A stretch of DNA of 40,100 nucleotides, taken from a virus. Location of the stretch: positions 1 through 40,100 of the IMG/VR virus record IMGVR_UViG_3300042453_005789; one strand, written 5' to 3'. The notes below the pieces were generated by a model, which made no database searches, was not told the DNA's origin, and saw nothing but the letters and a program-made list of their open reading frames with translations. The translations under genes were made by a program, and so were the position numbers. Of the stretch, positions 22,418 to 31,140 are shown piece by piece (position 1 is the first letter of the stretch; each line of letters opens with the position of its first letter).

Positions 22418-23359
22418 TTAATAAGAGGCCACATCATTCACCAAGGTGACGGTCACCATGGCGTTGGCCGCCGTGTTTCTGGCCCCTTGGAAATCGTAGG
22501 AGGCTTCCACACCGCCGGGGCCTTGAATACCAATTTTGGGTTTGGGCAAATACACCTCGTGGCACAGAATGACCAGCTTGTTGTTGGCATCAATGGTGTA
22601 GGAAAACTCCAGATCCACCGCCGTTCCCGCGCTGGCGAGGTCAATGAGTGTATTATCGGCGTAGCGCACCGCCACTGACCCCGTGAGCGCGGTGATACCA
22701 GGATCGACGCCGTCCAGCTTGCCATCGCTGCGGATGGTTTCGATTTTCTCGAGGTTGTTGCTGTACGTGACAGATGCGCCGGTGACATTGGCCAACGCAC
22801 TGCCGCCTTGTTTGATGGCCCCTTGAAATTGCGAGAACCGCGTGTAATTGGCTTGGGTTGGCGTGCCGCCTTGGGTGGTCGCATTCCGCGTTTCGCCCTG
22901 GCCGATGCAGTTGATGGTGGCGGTGGCTTCGCCCGAGCGGGTAAAATTGAACGCCATGGAATTGACACGCACGCCGGCCACCATGAAAAAAGCGGGAATT
23001 TGGGGAAGTCCCGTTTCTAAAGACAGGCTGGGCAGGCTGGTCGCCCCTGATTTGAAGGCATGGCTGTAGGGCGCGGTGCTGCCCGTTGTGGTGGGGGCAC
23101 CGAGAAGGGCTTTCAGCCACTGGCCGATATTGCGCAGATCCACGGGCACCACAATATCGCCGTCCACGTTGATGGCGTCCTGATACGGCTGGGTCGGATC
23201 GCGTCCTAAACCAATGACGTTGCTGGCAATCAGCCCTTGCTGGGCGCTGATATCCCGACTGACAAAGGGCATTTTTTTAAAACCAGACACGGGCGGCGTG
23301 CCGTAGGTGGATTCAAAAGCAAGCAAAAGTTGGGCGTTCCAGCCGTAAGCACGGGCCAT
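22418..23359 (-). CDS. Phage tail tube protein
   Basis: The 313-residue protein belongs to the 'Phage_tube_2' type of tail tube proteins. Visible family features are ARAYGWNAQLLLAFESTYGTPPVSGFKKMPFVS at the N-terminus, PYQDAINVDGDIVVPVDLRNIGQWLKALLGAP, GVRVNSMAFNFTRSGEATATINCIGQ and a C-terminal QGARNTAANAMVTVTLVND. It is the immediate upstream neighbour of the chaperone gene, as expected for the major tail protein. The SD ggag is well placed. Confidence 0.88.
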   Translation of the reverse strand: MARAYGWNAQLLLAFESTYGTPPVSGFKKMPFVSRDISAQQGLIASNVIGLGRDPTQPYQDAINVDGDIVVPVDLRNIGQWLKALLGAPTTTGSTAPYSHAFKSGATSLPSLSLETGLPQIPAFFMVAGVRVNSMAFNFTRSGEATATINCIGQGETRNATTQGGTPTQANYTRFSQFQGAIKQGGSALANVTGASVTYSNNLEKIETIRSDGKLDGVDPGITALTGSVAVRYADNTLIDLASAGTAVDLEFSYTIDANNKLVILCHEVYLPKPKIGIQGPGGVEASYDFQGARNTAANAMVTVTLVNDVASY

Positions 23360-23371
23360 GGGGTGTTCTCC

Positions 23372-23803
23372 TTACGAAATGGGGGTGTTAGCGATGTATT
23401 CCAGCAGCACCGGTACGCTGGCGATTTTCAGGCCCGCCGCGCCTTCGATGGGCTCGTCGGTTACTTGCGGGGCTTCAAATACGGCGACATCGACGGTGCC
23501 GGAAAGGGTCGGGTTGGCGGTGAGCGCGGCGGCGATTGCCGTTAAAATCCCATCAAGGGAAGCATTTCTGGCACTGGCCGTTGTTTTTTGTACCGACACC
23601 TGCACTTCAGCGCGGTGTTGGATGAGATAACGCAGCGGAGAAAGCAGCATTTCTGCCACGGTCACCTCGCCATCAAACAAGATGATCAAGCCATTATCGG
23701 GAATTTTAACGGGCAGAATTTCCCCCCGTTTCACGGTCACACCCGCCACACCCTTCAACACTACAAACAGAGCCTGCAGGGCGGTTTCACGAACGCTGCT
23801 CAT
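23372..23803 (-). CDS. Tail terminator-like protein
   Basis: The 143-residue protein has the fold signature and place of a tail terminator (gpU/minor tail type): an N-terminal helix (SSVRETALQALFVVLKGV), then strands GLIILFDGEVTVAEMLLSPLRYLIQHRAEVQVSV, a helix with ARNASLDGILTAIAAALTAN and a strand-rich end. It lies between DUF6441 and the tube protein. There is no strong single motif, so identity rests on order and composition. Its start overlaps the DUF6441 gene stop by four bases. Confidence 0.65.
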   Translation of the reverse strand: MSSVRETALQALFVVLKGVAGVTVKRGEILPVKIPDNGLIILFDGEVTVAEMLLSPLRYLIQHRAEVQVSVQKTTASARNASLDGILTAIAAALTANPTLSGTVDVAVFEAPQVTDEPIEGAAGLKIASVPVLLEYIANTPIS

Positions 23804-24438
23804 TTTGGGTCTTTCCAGTGACTCGCAATCAGCGCTGGCAAGCGGTTCTGCCAGGTTTCGGCTTCACGTTTCAGATCAATGCGTTTCTTGGTTCGTACCT
23901 GCCGCACCAGCCAGAACATAACCGCCGTGGATAGGCCGCGCCCCGAGGCTTTCTGCTTATCGCTGGCGGATCGAATGCCGCGTGCGGTGGTGCGCACGTT
24001 GTCCACCACCAGCAGCGACACGCCGCTGGGGCGATAAACGAACCGCAGCCGGCCAAGGCTTTGTTCGGGAAAATTGCTGGGGTTGATGCGCTTGCCGCCC
24101 ACGCCGCGTTTTGGGGCATTGGGGGTGGGAATCGCCAGCCACAGGCCGTCTTTGCCGCGTATTGTTGTTGCGGTTTCGAGGCCCATCATGATTTCTGGCG
24201 CGTTGGTATACACCAAACCCGCCGCCTTGAGGCTCAGTTGCCCTTGCGGATAGACCTTGCCGCGCCACGTATTGGCCAGCCTCTGGCCAAGCCCGGCCGA
24301 CGTGACCTGCCGCCGCATCGCCCCTTTCAAGCCATCGGTTGCTTGTTTTACCCCAGATGTGACGGCGGTTTCCGCTGCCCGCACTTCGGCGGCCATGTAT
24401 TCGGTCAGCGATCCTTGGATGGCGGCAGTAAACTTCAT
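23800..24438 (-). CDS. DUF6441 phage protein
   Basis: From the ATG at 24438, which overlaps the previous stop as ATGA, the protein has 212 residues. It has a helical N-terminus (LTEYMAAEVRAAETAVTSGVKQATDGLKGAMRRQV), LGQRLANTWRGKVYP, a strand-rich middle (LVYTNAPEIMMGLETATTIRGKDGLWLAIPT, RLRFVYRPSGVSLLVVDN) and a basic C-terminus (VRTKKRIDLKREAETWQNRLPALI). I recognise this as the DUF6441 family of phage head-tail or minor tail proteins. Its function is unproven. The neighbourhood (FII-like gene upstream, terminator-like gene downstream) fits a connector or neck role. Confidence 0.75.
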   Translation of the reverse strand: MKFTAAIQGSLTEYMAAEVRAAETAVTSGVKQATDGLKGAMRRQVTSAGLGQRLANTWRGKVYPQGQLSLKAAGLVYTNAPEIMMGLETATTIRGKDGLWLAIPTPNAPKRGVGGKRINPSNFPEQSLGRLRFVYRPSGVSLLVVDNVRTTARGIRSASDKQKASGRGLSTAVMFWLVRQVRTKKRIDLKREAETWQNRLPALIASHWKDPK

Positions 24439-24746
24439 GGCCGAGTACAATCCAACGTCCAGACAAGGTTTTCCGCATCGCGCACGGGCTCACCCTGCAC
24501 GGCATAGAGCAGCGTACCGATGGTTAGAATGTCACCTTCATTGGGAACCGGCACATCTGATACCCGCACATCCACCACCAATGTTGGCGTGTGAATGGCA
24601 ATATCCCGCACATCGATAATACGGTCAGGCGATTTAATCACCGCCCGAATTGTTTTCGGAGTGCCCGCCACAGGCGTATACAAAACATCTCGAGCCAGAG
24701 AAGAATTAAAAAATAAGGCATCGATCATCTCCTGAAAAGCACTCAT
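24435..24746 (-). CDS. Head-tail attachment protein, lambda FII-like
   Basis: The 103-residue protein has the length and strand pattern of lambda FII: an N-terminal helix (FQEMIDALFFN), then IRAVIKSPDRIIDV, PTLVVDVRVSDVPVPNEGDILTIGTLLYAV and a final LVWTLDC strand. FII joins the filled head to the tail. It sits between the capsid genes and the tail-neck genes, coupled to its neighbours by ATGA overlaps on both sides. Confidence 0.7.
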   Translation of the reverse strand: MSAFQEMIDALFFNSSLARDVLYTPVAGTPKTIRAVIKSPDRIIDVRDIAIHTPTLVVDVRVSDVPVPNEGDILTIGTLLYAVQGEPVRDAENLVWTLDCTRP

Positions 24747-25078
24747 TGGGCGGCCAGCAGCGCGGTGGCGATGAACAATTGCCCATCCAACGACGCGGCG
24801 GCTTTCACCGCCGCAATCTTCTGGCCGCTGTCGATCAAAAGGTATTCCGGCAGGTTCGCGGGCAGGTACAGATTGCTGGTCGTGGCCGTGGGATTGGTGC
24901 CAATGGCCAAATGACAGGCCACCGTTGCCACCACTCGCACCAAGACTGCCGTCAACGCGGCGGTTTGCGCCGATGTCGCGGTCAGTGCCAATACCACATC
25001 CGCCGCCGAATTCGGCTGAATAAACGGCAGGGCCTCAACATTGGGGCCTGCCAGTGGGGTTTTGATCAGGTCAGGCAT
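24743..25078 (-). CDS. Hypothetical head protein, 111 residues
   Basis: I do not recognise the family. The protein is Ala/Thr/Val-rich and strand-rich: SAADVVLALTATSAQTAALTAV, VVATVACHLAIG, TATTSNLYLPANLPEYLLIDSGQKIAAVKAA and a hydrophobic end. The segment YLLIDSGQKIAAV resembles small beta-sandwich virion proteins. It lies right after the major capsid gene and overlaps the FII-like gene. A decoration or connector role is only inferred from position. Confidence 0.5.
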   Translation of the reverse strand: MPDLIKTPLAGPNVEALPFIQPNSAADVVLALTATSAQTAALTAVLVRVVATVACHLAIGTNPTATTSNLYLPANLPEYLLIDSGQKIAAVKAAASLDGQLFIATALLAAQ

Positions 25079-25082
25079 GGCT

Positions 25083-26087
25083 TTAGGTGTTCGTCAATTT
25101 GACCAGAACAGCCGGACGCAAACACATGGGCAGGGGATTGCTTTGCGTGTGCAGATCCGTGCCCCGTTCAAACTTGCGGGGTTCCTGCTTGGCGTAGAGG
25201 GGTTGGCCAAGGGTATTTGCCGTCTCATTAAAATCCGCCGGTGCGAAATACGTGGTAAACGTCCCCAGCGTGCCAATGGGGAAACAATGCCCCTCGTTTG
25301 CGGCAATAAACCGCCGCACGTTGCCGTCGGCATCGGTGGCCACGCCGCGATATTCCTCAAACACCATGCCAGCAAAAGGGAAACCAGAGCGCATATCGTC
25401 CCGCAACGCCGCGCCGTCTTGCCAGCGTTGATAGGCCTCTTTCACCAAAGCATGACTGGTCAGGGCATCGAAAAACTCTGGGCTCACCAGGGCGTGGACG
25501 CGGGTCATGACCTCGCCTTTCAGGTTATCCTCGATGTGACGGATGACCTCAAGGCATTTCTTTTTGATGTCGGTGGTGGCGGTGCCAAGCTGGAAGTTGA
25601 CCGATTTGGCGGTGATGCCAAACTCTGTATAAAGATCGAACAATGTCGAGTTATCCGCATCAAGGATCACGCCTTTAAGGGCACCCATGCGCAGATACTC
25701 CAGCGTAATGGCATGCTTGTTGCGCATGTTTTGCAGGTGCGTGGCCAAGACATCCGCATAGGCACGGGTAGCGTCTTCCGAACCAAAAGCGCGAATGCCC
25801 TGAATTTCTTCGGGCAGCACCACATCATCGTGGGGAATGTGGGGCACGGTGAACGAGCGCACTGTCCGTCTACCGCGCTTACCCAGTGTCCCCGGTGAGC
25901 CCAGCACTGCCGTGGGTAGCAGGTTCAAGACACCGTTTTGTTCCTCCACCGTAATGGCCCGAAACCGCACGGGACTCTGCGGCATCAGGTTCAATTGTTC
26001 CAGGCGCCCGTAAGTGTTGGGCAGGATATTAATGGCCGACGTCAGGCTGGTCATGCTGAAGGCGGGGTTTTGAAACGGGTTTTGCAT
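25083..26087 (-). CDS. Major capsid protein, lambda gpE family
   Basis: The 334-residue protein matches the gpE-type major capsid protein: PFQNPAFSMTSLTSAINILPNTYGRLEQLNLM at the N-terminus, VRFRAITVEEQNGVLNLLP, RGRRTVRSFTVPHIPHDDVVLPEEIQGIRAFG, then FFDALTSHALVKEAYQRW and a C-terminal SNPLPMCLRPAVLVKL. The family builds an HK97-fold shell stabilised by gpD-type trimers. It lies in lambda order: protease-scaffold, gpD, gpE. The SD aaggag precedes the start. Confidence 0.95.
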   Translation of the reverse strand: MQNPFQNPAFSMTSLTSAINILPNTYGRLEQLNLMPQSPVRFRAITVEEQNGVLNLLPTAVLGSPGTLGKRGRRTVRSFTVPHIPHDDVVLPEEIQGIRAFGSEDATRAYADVLATHLQNMRNKHAITLEYLRMGALKGVILDADNSTLFDLYTEFGITAKSVNFQLGTATTDIKKKCLEVIRHIEDNLKGEVMTRVHALVSPEFFDALTSHALVKEAYQRWQDGAALRDDMRSGFPFAGMVFEEYRGVATDADGNVRRFIAANEGHCFPIGTLGTFTTYFAPADFNETANTLGQPLYAKQEPRKFERGTDLHTQSNPLPMCLRPAVLVKLTNT

Positions 26088-26092
26088 GATGA

Positions 26093-26467
26093 TTAGACTC
26101 CTTTACGGACAAGAATGCCCTTGGTTTCCAGTTGTGAAATGGCCGTATTTTTTTGCGCCAGTGTGGCACTGCCTGGCCAAACAAGGCCGTGATCGGCGAC
26201 AATGCCATGGCGGGCGAGGATGAGGCCCTTAACATCCGCCGTGGCCGCAGCAGCATCCGCCAGCAAAATCGCCGCCGCCGTCTGGCTGCCGTCCACGGCG
26301 GCCGGGGCGAGCAGAACATACTTACCCGTTGCCGTGATGCGCCCCAACACAGCCCCCAGGGTCAAGTTAGCCCCTGTGCCGATCACTGCGTTTTCCCTAG
26401 AAAACAGGTTCGGCGCTTCGTATTTCAGGAAATCGCCGAGATAATTCGATTCGTTTAAAGCAGGCAT
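26093..26467 (-). CDS. Head decoration protein, lambda gpD family
   Basis: This 124-residue protein is of the HDPD type. Family features are FSRENAVIGTGANLTLGAVLGRIT, KYVLLAPAAVDGSQTAAAILLADAAAA and an aliphatic end (LILARHGIVADHGLVWPG). In lambda, gpD trimers cap the expanded shell. The gene lies directly before the major capsid gene, with an aaggag SD. Confidence 0.92.
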   Translation of the reverse strand: MPALNESNYLGDFLKYEAPNLFSRENAVIGTGANLTLGAVLGRITATGKYVLLAPAAVDGSQTAAAILLADAAAATADVKGLILARHGIVADHGLVWPGSATLAQKNTAISQLETKGILVRKGV

Positions 26468-26479
26468 GATGGGGTCTCC

Positions 26480-26773
26480 TTACTGTTTGGCTTGGGCGGC
26501 GCGTTTCTGCGCTTCGGCCAGCATCGGGTTGGGGGCATCGGTGCCGCTGGCAGGCTGGATTTGAGATTGGATTTCCGCCTGTTGCGCCGCCAGCTCCAGC
26601 AGGGTTTTGCGTGCAAATTCCAGTGTTGCACCCTGCTCAATAAAATCAGCGGCTTTATCGGGCTTGCCAGCCAAACGGCAGGCATGGATGATCTCCAGAT
26701 GCTGGGTTTTCAGGGCTTCGGCGGCTTCTTTTCGGATAGCCTCCAGATCAACGGGGGGTTTTTCATCAAGCAT
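26480..26773 (-). CDS. Nested in-frame scaffold protein (Nu3-like)
   Basis: An ATG at 26773, within the protease gene and in the same frame (residue 268), has an aaagGAAA-type SD at close spacing. It would yield a 97-residue product starting MLDEKPPVDLEAIRKE. It is highly helical and Gln/Ala-rich towards the end (AAQQAEIQSQIQPASG...QKRAAQAKQ), like lambda Nu3 made from the 3' part of gene C. Scaffold proteins guide head assembly and then leave or are digested. The separate start is an inference from the SD and the lambda precedent. Confidence 0.75.
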   Translation of the reverse strand: MLDEKPPVDLEAIRKEAAEALKTQHLEIIHACRLAGKPDKAADFIEQGATLEFARKTLLELAAQQAEIQSQIQPASGTDAPNPMLAEAQKRAAQAKQ

Positions 26774-27574
26774 ACGGGTTTCCTTTCGTGGTTTGGGGGT
26801 TAAGGTGTTGGCGAGAGACTGGACGGTGCTTTCAAAAGTGCCCATACCATCGGCAAGCCCGGCTTTTACGGCATCGTCGCCAAAGAACAGCCCGGCTTCC
26901 GTGGCGCGGACGGCATCGGGAGTCATTCCCCTGTTACGGGCAACAGTATCAAAGAACAAACCGTACAGGCGGTTCACTTCGGCTTGCAGGAAGCCCGCTG
27001 CGTCTTCGCTTAAAGGTTCATGGGCGTTGAAATCGTTCTTGCGACTGCCAGCAAACAGTGTTGTGACCTTCACACCCTGCTTTTCGTCGTAGCCCGATTG
27101 ATCAACGTGGGCAGCCAGCACGCCGATGCTGCCCACGCCGCCGGTGCGGGTGAGTAACAGTTTATCGGCGGCACTGCCAATGGCATAGGCAGCGGAAAAG
27201 GCGCTGTCATTAGCTATTGCCCAGACGGGTTTGCCGCCACGGGCGGCAAAAATACGGTCGGCCAGATCAAACGCGCCCGCCGCTTCACCGCCGGGGCTGT
27301 CAATCTCAAGGAGGATGGCATCTACCGATGGATCATTGAGGGCGGAATCGAATCGTGCCTGCACGTCTTCATAATTCCCAAAGCCGAACAGTGCATCGAG
27401 GAACGATCCGCGTTTGACCAGCGGCCCCAATACCGGCACCACCGCAATTCGGGCGTTGCCGCTGGTCGAGCCGCTACGCGCTGCCAGTGATTGCGGCGCA
27501 CGCAGCAGCGGCAGAGCGTGCGGCGCCAGCAACAACGGCCGGTTCAGCCAGTGTTGGGAGAAACTGTTGGTCAT
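26480..27574 (-). CDS. Capsid assembly protease, S49 (lambda gpC-like)
   Basis: The 364-residue protein is an S49 (SppA-like) serine protease that matures the procapsid. Visible motifs are RIAVVPVLGPLVKRGS (about 42-57), LLEIDSPGGEAAGAFDLADRI (about 88-108) and SAFSAAYAIGSAADKL (124-139) with Ser127 as likely nucleophile. GGVGSIGVLAAHVDQ follows, then FAGSRKNDF with Lys179 as the likely general base. The last 97 residues (from Met268) form a separate helical scaffold module with its own start (see the nested feature). This matches lambda gpC/Nu3. Confidence 0.93.
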   Translation of the reverse strand: MTNSFSQHWLNRPLLLAPHALPLLRAPQSLAARSGSTSGNARIAVVPVLGPLVKRGSFLDALFGFGNYEDVQARFDSALNDPSVDAILLEIDSPGGEAAGAFDLADRIFAARGGKPVWAIANDSAFSAAYAIGSAADKLLLTRTGGVGSIGVLAAHVDQSGYDEKQGVKVTTLFAGSRKNDFNAHEPLSEDAAGFLQAEVNRLYGLFFDTVARNRGMTPDAVRATEAGLFFGDDAVKAGLADGMGTFESTVQSLANTLTPKPRKETRMLDEKPPVDLEAIRKEAAEALKTQHLEIIHACRLAGKPDKAADFIEQGATLEFARKTLLELAAQQAEIQSQIQPASGTDAPNPMLAEAQKRAAQAKQ

Positions 27575-27576
27575 GG

Positions 27577-29040
27577 TTACTCGGGAAAACTGCTTTGTGT
27601 TTGTTGCACCGCGCCGGTTTTGGCGACTTTGCGCGGGTCACTGTCTAAAATCAGGCCAAGGCTGTCGGCACGTTCATTATCAGCGGCGATTTCCGCATCA
27701 ATCTCTTCGGCGTCGTATCCCAATTCAGAAACAACCTCCGACCGGCTTTTGAAGCCGTTGCGCACGGCGAGTTGTTCGGCCTGTTGGTCTTTCAGCGGAT
27801 CAACCCAATCCCAGCCTTGGGGAATCCATTTCGCGGCAAGATAGGCACGGCGGTTTTTCTGAAAATCGCTGAGCGAAATGGGGAGTGCGCCCGCCAGCAC
27901 CGCCAGTTCCAGCCATCGCTGCCACACGGGGCGGCACAGTTGGTACACCAGCACCTGATGTTGCAGCATGGTACAACGGCGGCGGAATTCAATCAAACCA
28001 GCACGAATGCTGGAATAATTGACCCCTGTCAGGTCACTGGTGAGTTGTTCGTAAGTGATGCCAAGGCCAACGGCGATCATCCGCAGTTGCTGGCGGAAAA
28101 ACGCCTCGTAACTGCCGCCGACATCGCCAGGCTCCGAGAATTTCACATCCTCCCCAGGCTCTAAAAGCTGCAGCGTGCCGGGTTCAAGCCCTGCCTGCGC
28201 CGCACCTTTATCGTCAGGATTCCCTTCACCCATGAAGGGCGTGTCGGGGTCGTTTTTGGTAATGAAGCCGGCGAACATGGCGGCGGTTTTCTTGCGCACC
28301 AGTTCCGCATCGTCGTATTGATCGAGTTCATAGAGCTTGAGCAGTACGCGGCCTAACCATGGCTCGCCGCGAATCTGCCCTGGGCATTGGGGTTTAAAAA
28401 TATGCAGCACTTCTTCGGCGGGCACGCGCACCGTTTCTTTGGCGGTGCCGAACAGAGCGGCATCGCCGGGGTGTTCACGGTACAGGTGATAGGCGACCCG
28501 TTGGCCGAGGCGGTTAAACTCAATGCCGCCCCTGATAAAGTTGCCGTTTGCCAGCGGTTTGTTGTTGCTGGCATCCAAGTGTTCCGCTTCCAGCGTTTGC
28601 AGTTGCAGCGGCACGGAAAGGCCATCTTCTGGGCGGCGCACGCGCAGGCGCACAAAGCATTCGCCCCCTTCCACCATGGCGCGGCAGATGAGGGCTTGCA
28701 GACCGTAAAAGTCCGTCAACCCCACGCTGTCGGCCTCATCCGTCCATTCCAGCCACAGAGCCTGAATTTGCTGGCGCAGGTCGGATTCATTTGTTTTCGA
28801 TTGCGGTTTGATGCCCGTGCCAACGGCATTGGCCACAATCGCCTCAATGCCGTTGGCGGCGTAGGCGTTTTTCCGCGCCATGTCGCGGCTGCGGGAGCGC
28901 AGCAGCGCCGCATCCTGAAACAAAATGGCATTGGCGGAATCGTTCGTTGGCATCCACGTTTGCAGCCGCCGTCCCGTGCCCGCCGTATCATAGCCTAACG
29001 CCTTGGCTTTAGGACGTTTCAACCAGCCAAAAATGGTCAT
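27577..29040 (-). CDS. Portal protein, lambda gpB family
   Basis: The 487-residue protein is a phage lambda-type portal, the dodecameric ring through which DNA enters and leaves. Family features are GYDTAGTGRRLQTWMPTNDSANAI near the N-terminus, LLRSRSRDMARKNAYAANGIEAIVANAVGTGI, FVRLRVRRPEDGLSVPLQLQTLEAEHLD, HIFKPQCPGQIRGEPWLGRVL and LTSDLTGVNYSSIRAGLIEFRRR. The gene follows gpW and precedes the protease gene, the lambda order. Its start and the gpW stop overlap by four bases. Confidence 0.95.
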   Translation of the reverse strand: MTIFGWLKRPKAKALGYDTAGTGRRLQTWMPTNDSANAILFQDAALLRSRSRDMARKNAYAANGIEAIVANAVGTGIKPQSKTNESDLRQQIQALWLEWTDEADSVGLTDFYGLQALICRAMVEGGECFVRLRVRRPEDGLSVPLQLQTLEAEHLDASNNKPLANGNFIRGGIEFNRLGQRVAYHLYREHPGDAALFGTAKETVRVPAEEVLHIFKPQCPGQIRGEPWLGRVLLKLYELDQYDDAELVRKKTAAMFAGFITKNDPDTPFMGEGNPDDKGAAQAGLEPGTLQLLEPGEDVKFSEPGDVGGSYEAFFRQQLRMIAVGLGITYEQLTSDLTGVNYSSIRAGLIEFRRRCTMLQHQVLVYQLCRPVWQRWLELAVLAGALPISLSDFQKNRRAYLAAKWIPQGWDWVDPLKDQQAEQLAVRNGFKSRSEVVSELGYDAEEIDAEIAADNERADSLGLILDSDPRKVAKTGAVQQTQSSFPE

Positions 29041-29264
29041 TCCACACCTTTGCTGGTGAATACGCGGATTTGGCGGGTTTTGGCACCCGTGGTGCTTTTA
29101 ACCTCTTGGCGGATACGGTCGCGCAAAGAAATCAATTCGCCTAGCTGTACCTGGCTGTAGCCCACGGTTTTGCCGTCATAGGCGACAGAGGCCACCCGCT
29201 CGCCGCTTTGCAGCTTGCGGATGGCGGTTTCGATGTCGGTGAGGTCTTGTTCGATGTAGGCCAT
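29037..29264 (-). CDS. Head-tail joining protein, gpW family
   Basis: The 75-residue protein resembles lambda gpW: a helix at the start (DLTDIETAIRKLQSGERVASVAYDGKTVGYSQ), a short hairpin, then a second helix (QLGELISLRDRIRQEV). gpW is added to the filled capsid before FII and stabilises DNA. It lies between terminase and portal genes, as in lambda. Confidence 0.88.
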   Translation of the reverse strand: MAYIEQDLTDIETAIRKLQSGERVASVAYDGKTVGYSQVQLGELISLRDRIRQEVKSTTGAKTRQIRVFTSKGVE

Positions 29265-29265
29265 G

Positions 29266-31140
29266 TCAGCTCATCCAGCGCGACCGCGTTACGCGGGGGC
29301 GCCCAGGTTTATTTGTTGTCACAGGTTCAATGGCACGGCGCTCGGCAGGCACCAGTTGCGCTTCCAGATTCTGCCAGTGGCGGTCGGTAAAGCGTTCGAT
29401 GCCAAGGGTAATGGCGGCGGCGCGGGCGTAAATCCGGCAGTCGAGGGCCTCGTTGCGTTCCCGCAATTTCTGCCATTCCCGTTTTGGGTAGCCCTTGACG
29501 GTCTTGGTCACCAGCTGTTCGGCGGTCAGCTGCTTGAAGTATTCCGCTTCATACTGCGGAAAATGGCAGTATCCGGAGGGAAACTGGCTGTCTTCGCTGC
29601 GCTGGAGCTTCAGCCACTGATAGAGTTCGGATTTCAGCAGCGAAACGCCCACTGGCCAGACCTTGATGCCCCGCCGCAAGCGTTTGCCGCCGATATTCAC
29701 ATCCAGCGCCGTGGGGGCTCCCACCGGCGCTATCGCCCGTTCCACACCCTTGACCGCCAGCACGCGGCCGGCTTCTTGGCGGCGGCACCACGCGTAGACA
29801 TCCTGCGTGGCAAAGCCCGTATCCACCGCCAGAGCGCGGATCATGAGATCAACCCCGCTGGCATGCCGGAAAGGTTCGCTAAGTAGCGTTTGTAACTGTT
29901 GCCAGACAGCTTCCTGCGCTGGATCGCCGTACAAAATACGGTAATCCACCGACCAGCTTTCTTTGCCCTTGCCCCACGCAACCACCTCGACTTCGATGCG
30001 ATCTTTTTGAATGTCGGCACCGGCGGTGAGCAGCAGACCAGATAAAGGGATAATTCCAAGAGAGTAATGCTCCCGCCGCTCATATAGCCGCTGCCAATCC
30101 GGGGCTTCGCCGCGATCCACCCAGGTTTCGCCCAGCACCGTGTTCACCCAGACCTTGAGTTGTGCTTCATCGTCCTTGGCCTTGAGGAACGCCCGCACCG
30201 CTTCTTCCCAACTGAACCAGCCCACGGGGCTGTAAAGCGACGAGAGGTGATACCCTCGGGTCTTACCGTCGCCCACCGCTGTACTGCGCCATTCGCCGCC
30301 CTCCAGCATCCGGCTTTTGCCGTGGTTGGGGATGGGGGTATCACACGCTTCGCAGTGATAACGCACCGTGGCGGGGTCATTGTCCTGCCACCGCAACTGT
30401 GCCCATTTCAGTATCTGCATATGCCCACACACGGGGCACGGCACATGGAAGAAACGCTGATCCGAGGATTCAAATTCTTTTTCAATACGGCTGAGACCGC
30501 TCACCGTAGGGGTAGACACCTCTAGAATCTTGCGCCGCGCAAACGTGGCGGTGCGCTGTACCGCCAGCGAGACGGGATCGCCTTCACCGTCGGCATCGCC
30601 GGGGTAACCGTCGATCTCATCCATGAACAGATACCGCACGGGCATGGAGCGCAGTCCTACGGCACTGTTTGCGCCCGTAATGACAACGATACCGCCGGGG
30701 AATTCCTTGCTTTGCACCGTGTTACCCGCATCGCGGGAACGCGGGTCTTTCACCTTGGCGCGAATAGCCGGCGTATCATCAATCAGCGGCGCAAAGCGTC
30801 CCTTGCTCCACCGTTTGCCCATCTCCACGGTGGGCAATACCACCAGCATCGGCCCTGGCGCTTGGTCAATGACATAACCGATCCAGTTGTTGCCGGCTTC
30901 GGTGCCTCCGACCTGGGCGCCCTTCATAAAGACGACCTTCTCAACCCCACTGGAGGGCGACAGGCAGTCCATGATCTCGCGTAGGTAAGGCGTTCTGTCC
31001 GTGCGCCACCGCCCTGGCTCAGCGGAAGCCGTTTGCGACAGCATCCGAAACTGATCCGCCCACTGCGACACCGTCAGCAGCGGATCTGGCCGCAGGCCGT
31101 CGCTGAAGGCGGCGTTGTAAATCTCAAAAGCTGTCGGCAT
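29266..31140 (-). CDS. Terminase large subunit, GpA family
   Basis: The 624-residue ATPase/nuclease packages phage DNA into the procapsid. It carries the GpA-type Walker A-like KGAQVGGTE (73-81), the Walker B LFMDEID (171-177) and a C-terminal nuclease region (IRALAVDTGFATQDVYAWCRR near 437-457). A cysteine pair region is visible (HVPCPVCGHMQI, RYHCEACDTPIPN near 232-268), a zinc-binding insert typical of this family. The start overlaps the small-subunit gene by 17 bases. The family implies cos-type packaging in lambda, but the cos site was not identified. Confidence 0.95.
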   Translation of the reverse strand: MPTAFEIYNAAFSDGLRPDPLLTVSQWADQFRMLSQTASAEPGRWRTDRTPYLREIMDCLSPSSGVEKVVFMKGAQVGGTEAGNNWIGYVIDQAPGPMLVVLPTVEMGKRWSKGRFAPLIDDTPAIRAKVKDPRSRDAGNTVQSKEFPGGIVVITGANSAVGLRSMPVRYLFMDEIDGYPGDADGEGDPVSLAVQRTATFARRKILEVSTPTVSGLSRIEKEFESSDQRFFHVPCPVCGHMQILKWAQLRWQDNDPATVRYHCEACDTPIPNHGKSRMLEGGEWRSTAVGDGKTRGYHLSSLYSPVGWFSWEEAVRAFLKAKDDEAQLKVWVNTVLGETWVDRGEAPDWQRLYERREHYSLGIIPLSGLLLTAGADIQKDRIEVEVVAWGKGKESWSVDYRILYGDPAQEAVWQQLQTLLSEPFRHASGVDLMIRALAVDTGFATQDVYAWCRRQEAGRVLAVKGVERAIAPVGAPTALDVNIGGKRLRRGIKVWPVGVSLLKSELYQWLKLQRSEDSQFPSGYCHFPQYEAEYFKQLTAEQLVTKTVKGYPKREWQKLRERNEALDCRIYARAAAITLGIERFTDRHWQNLEAQLVPAERRAIEPVTTNKPGRPRVTRSRWMS

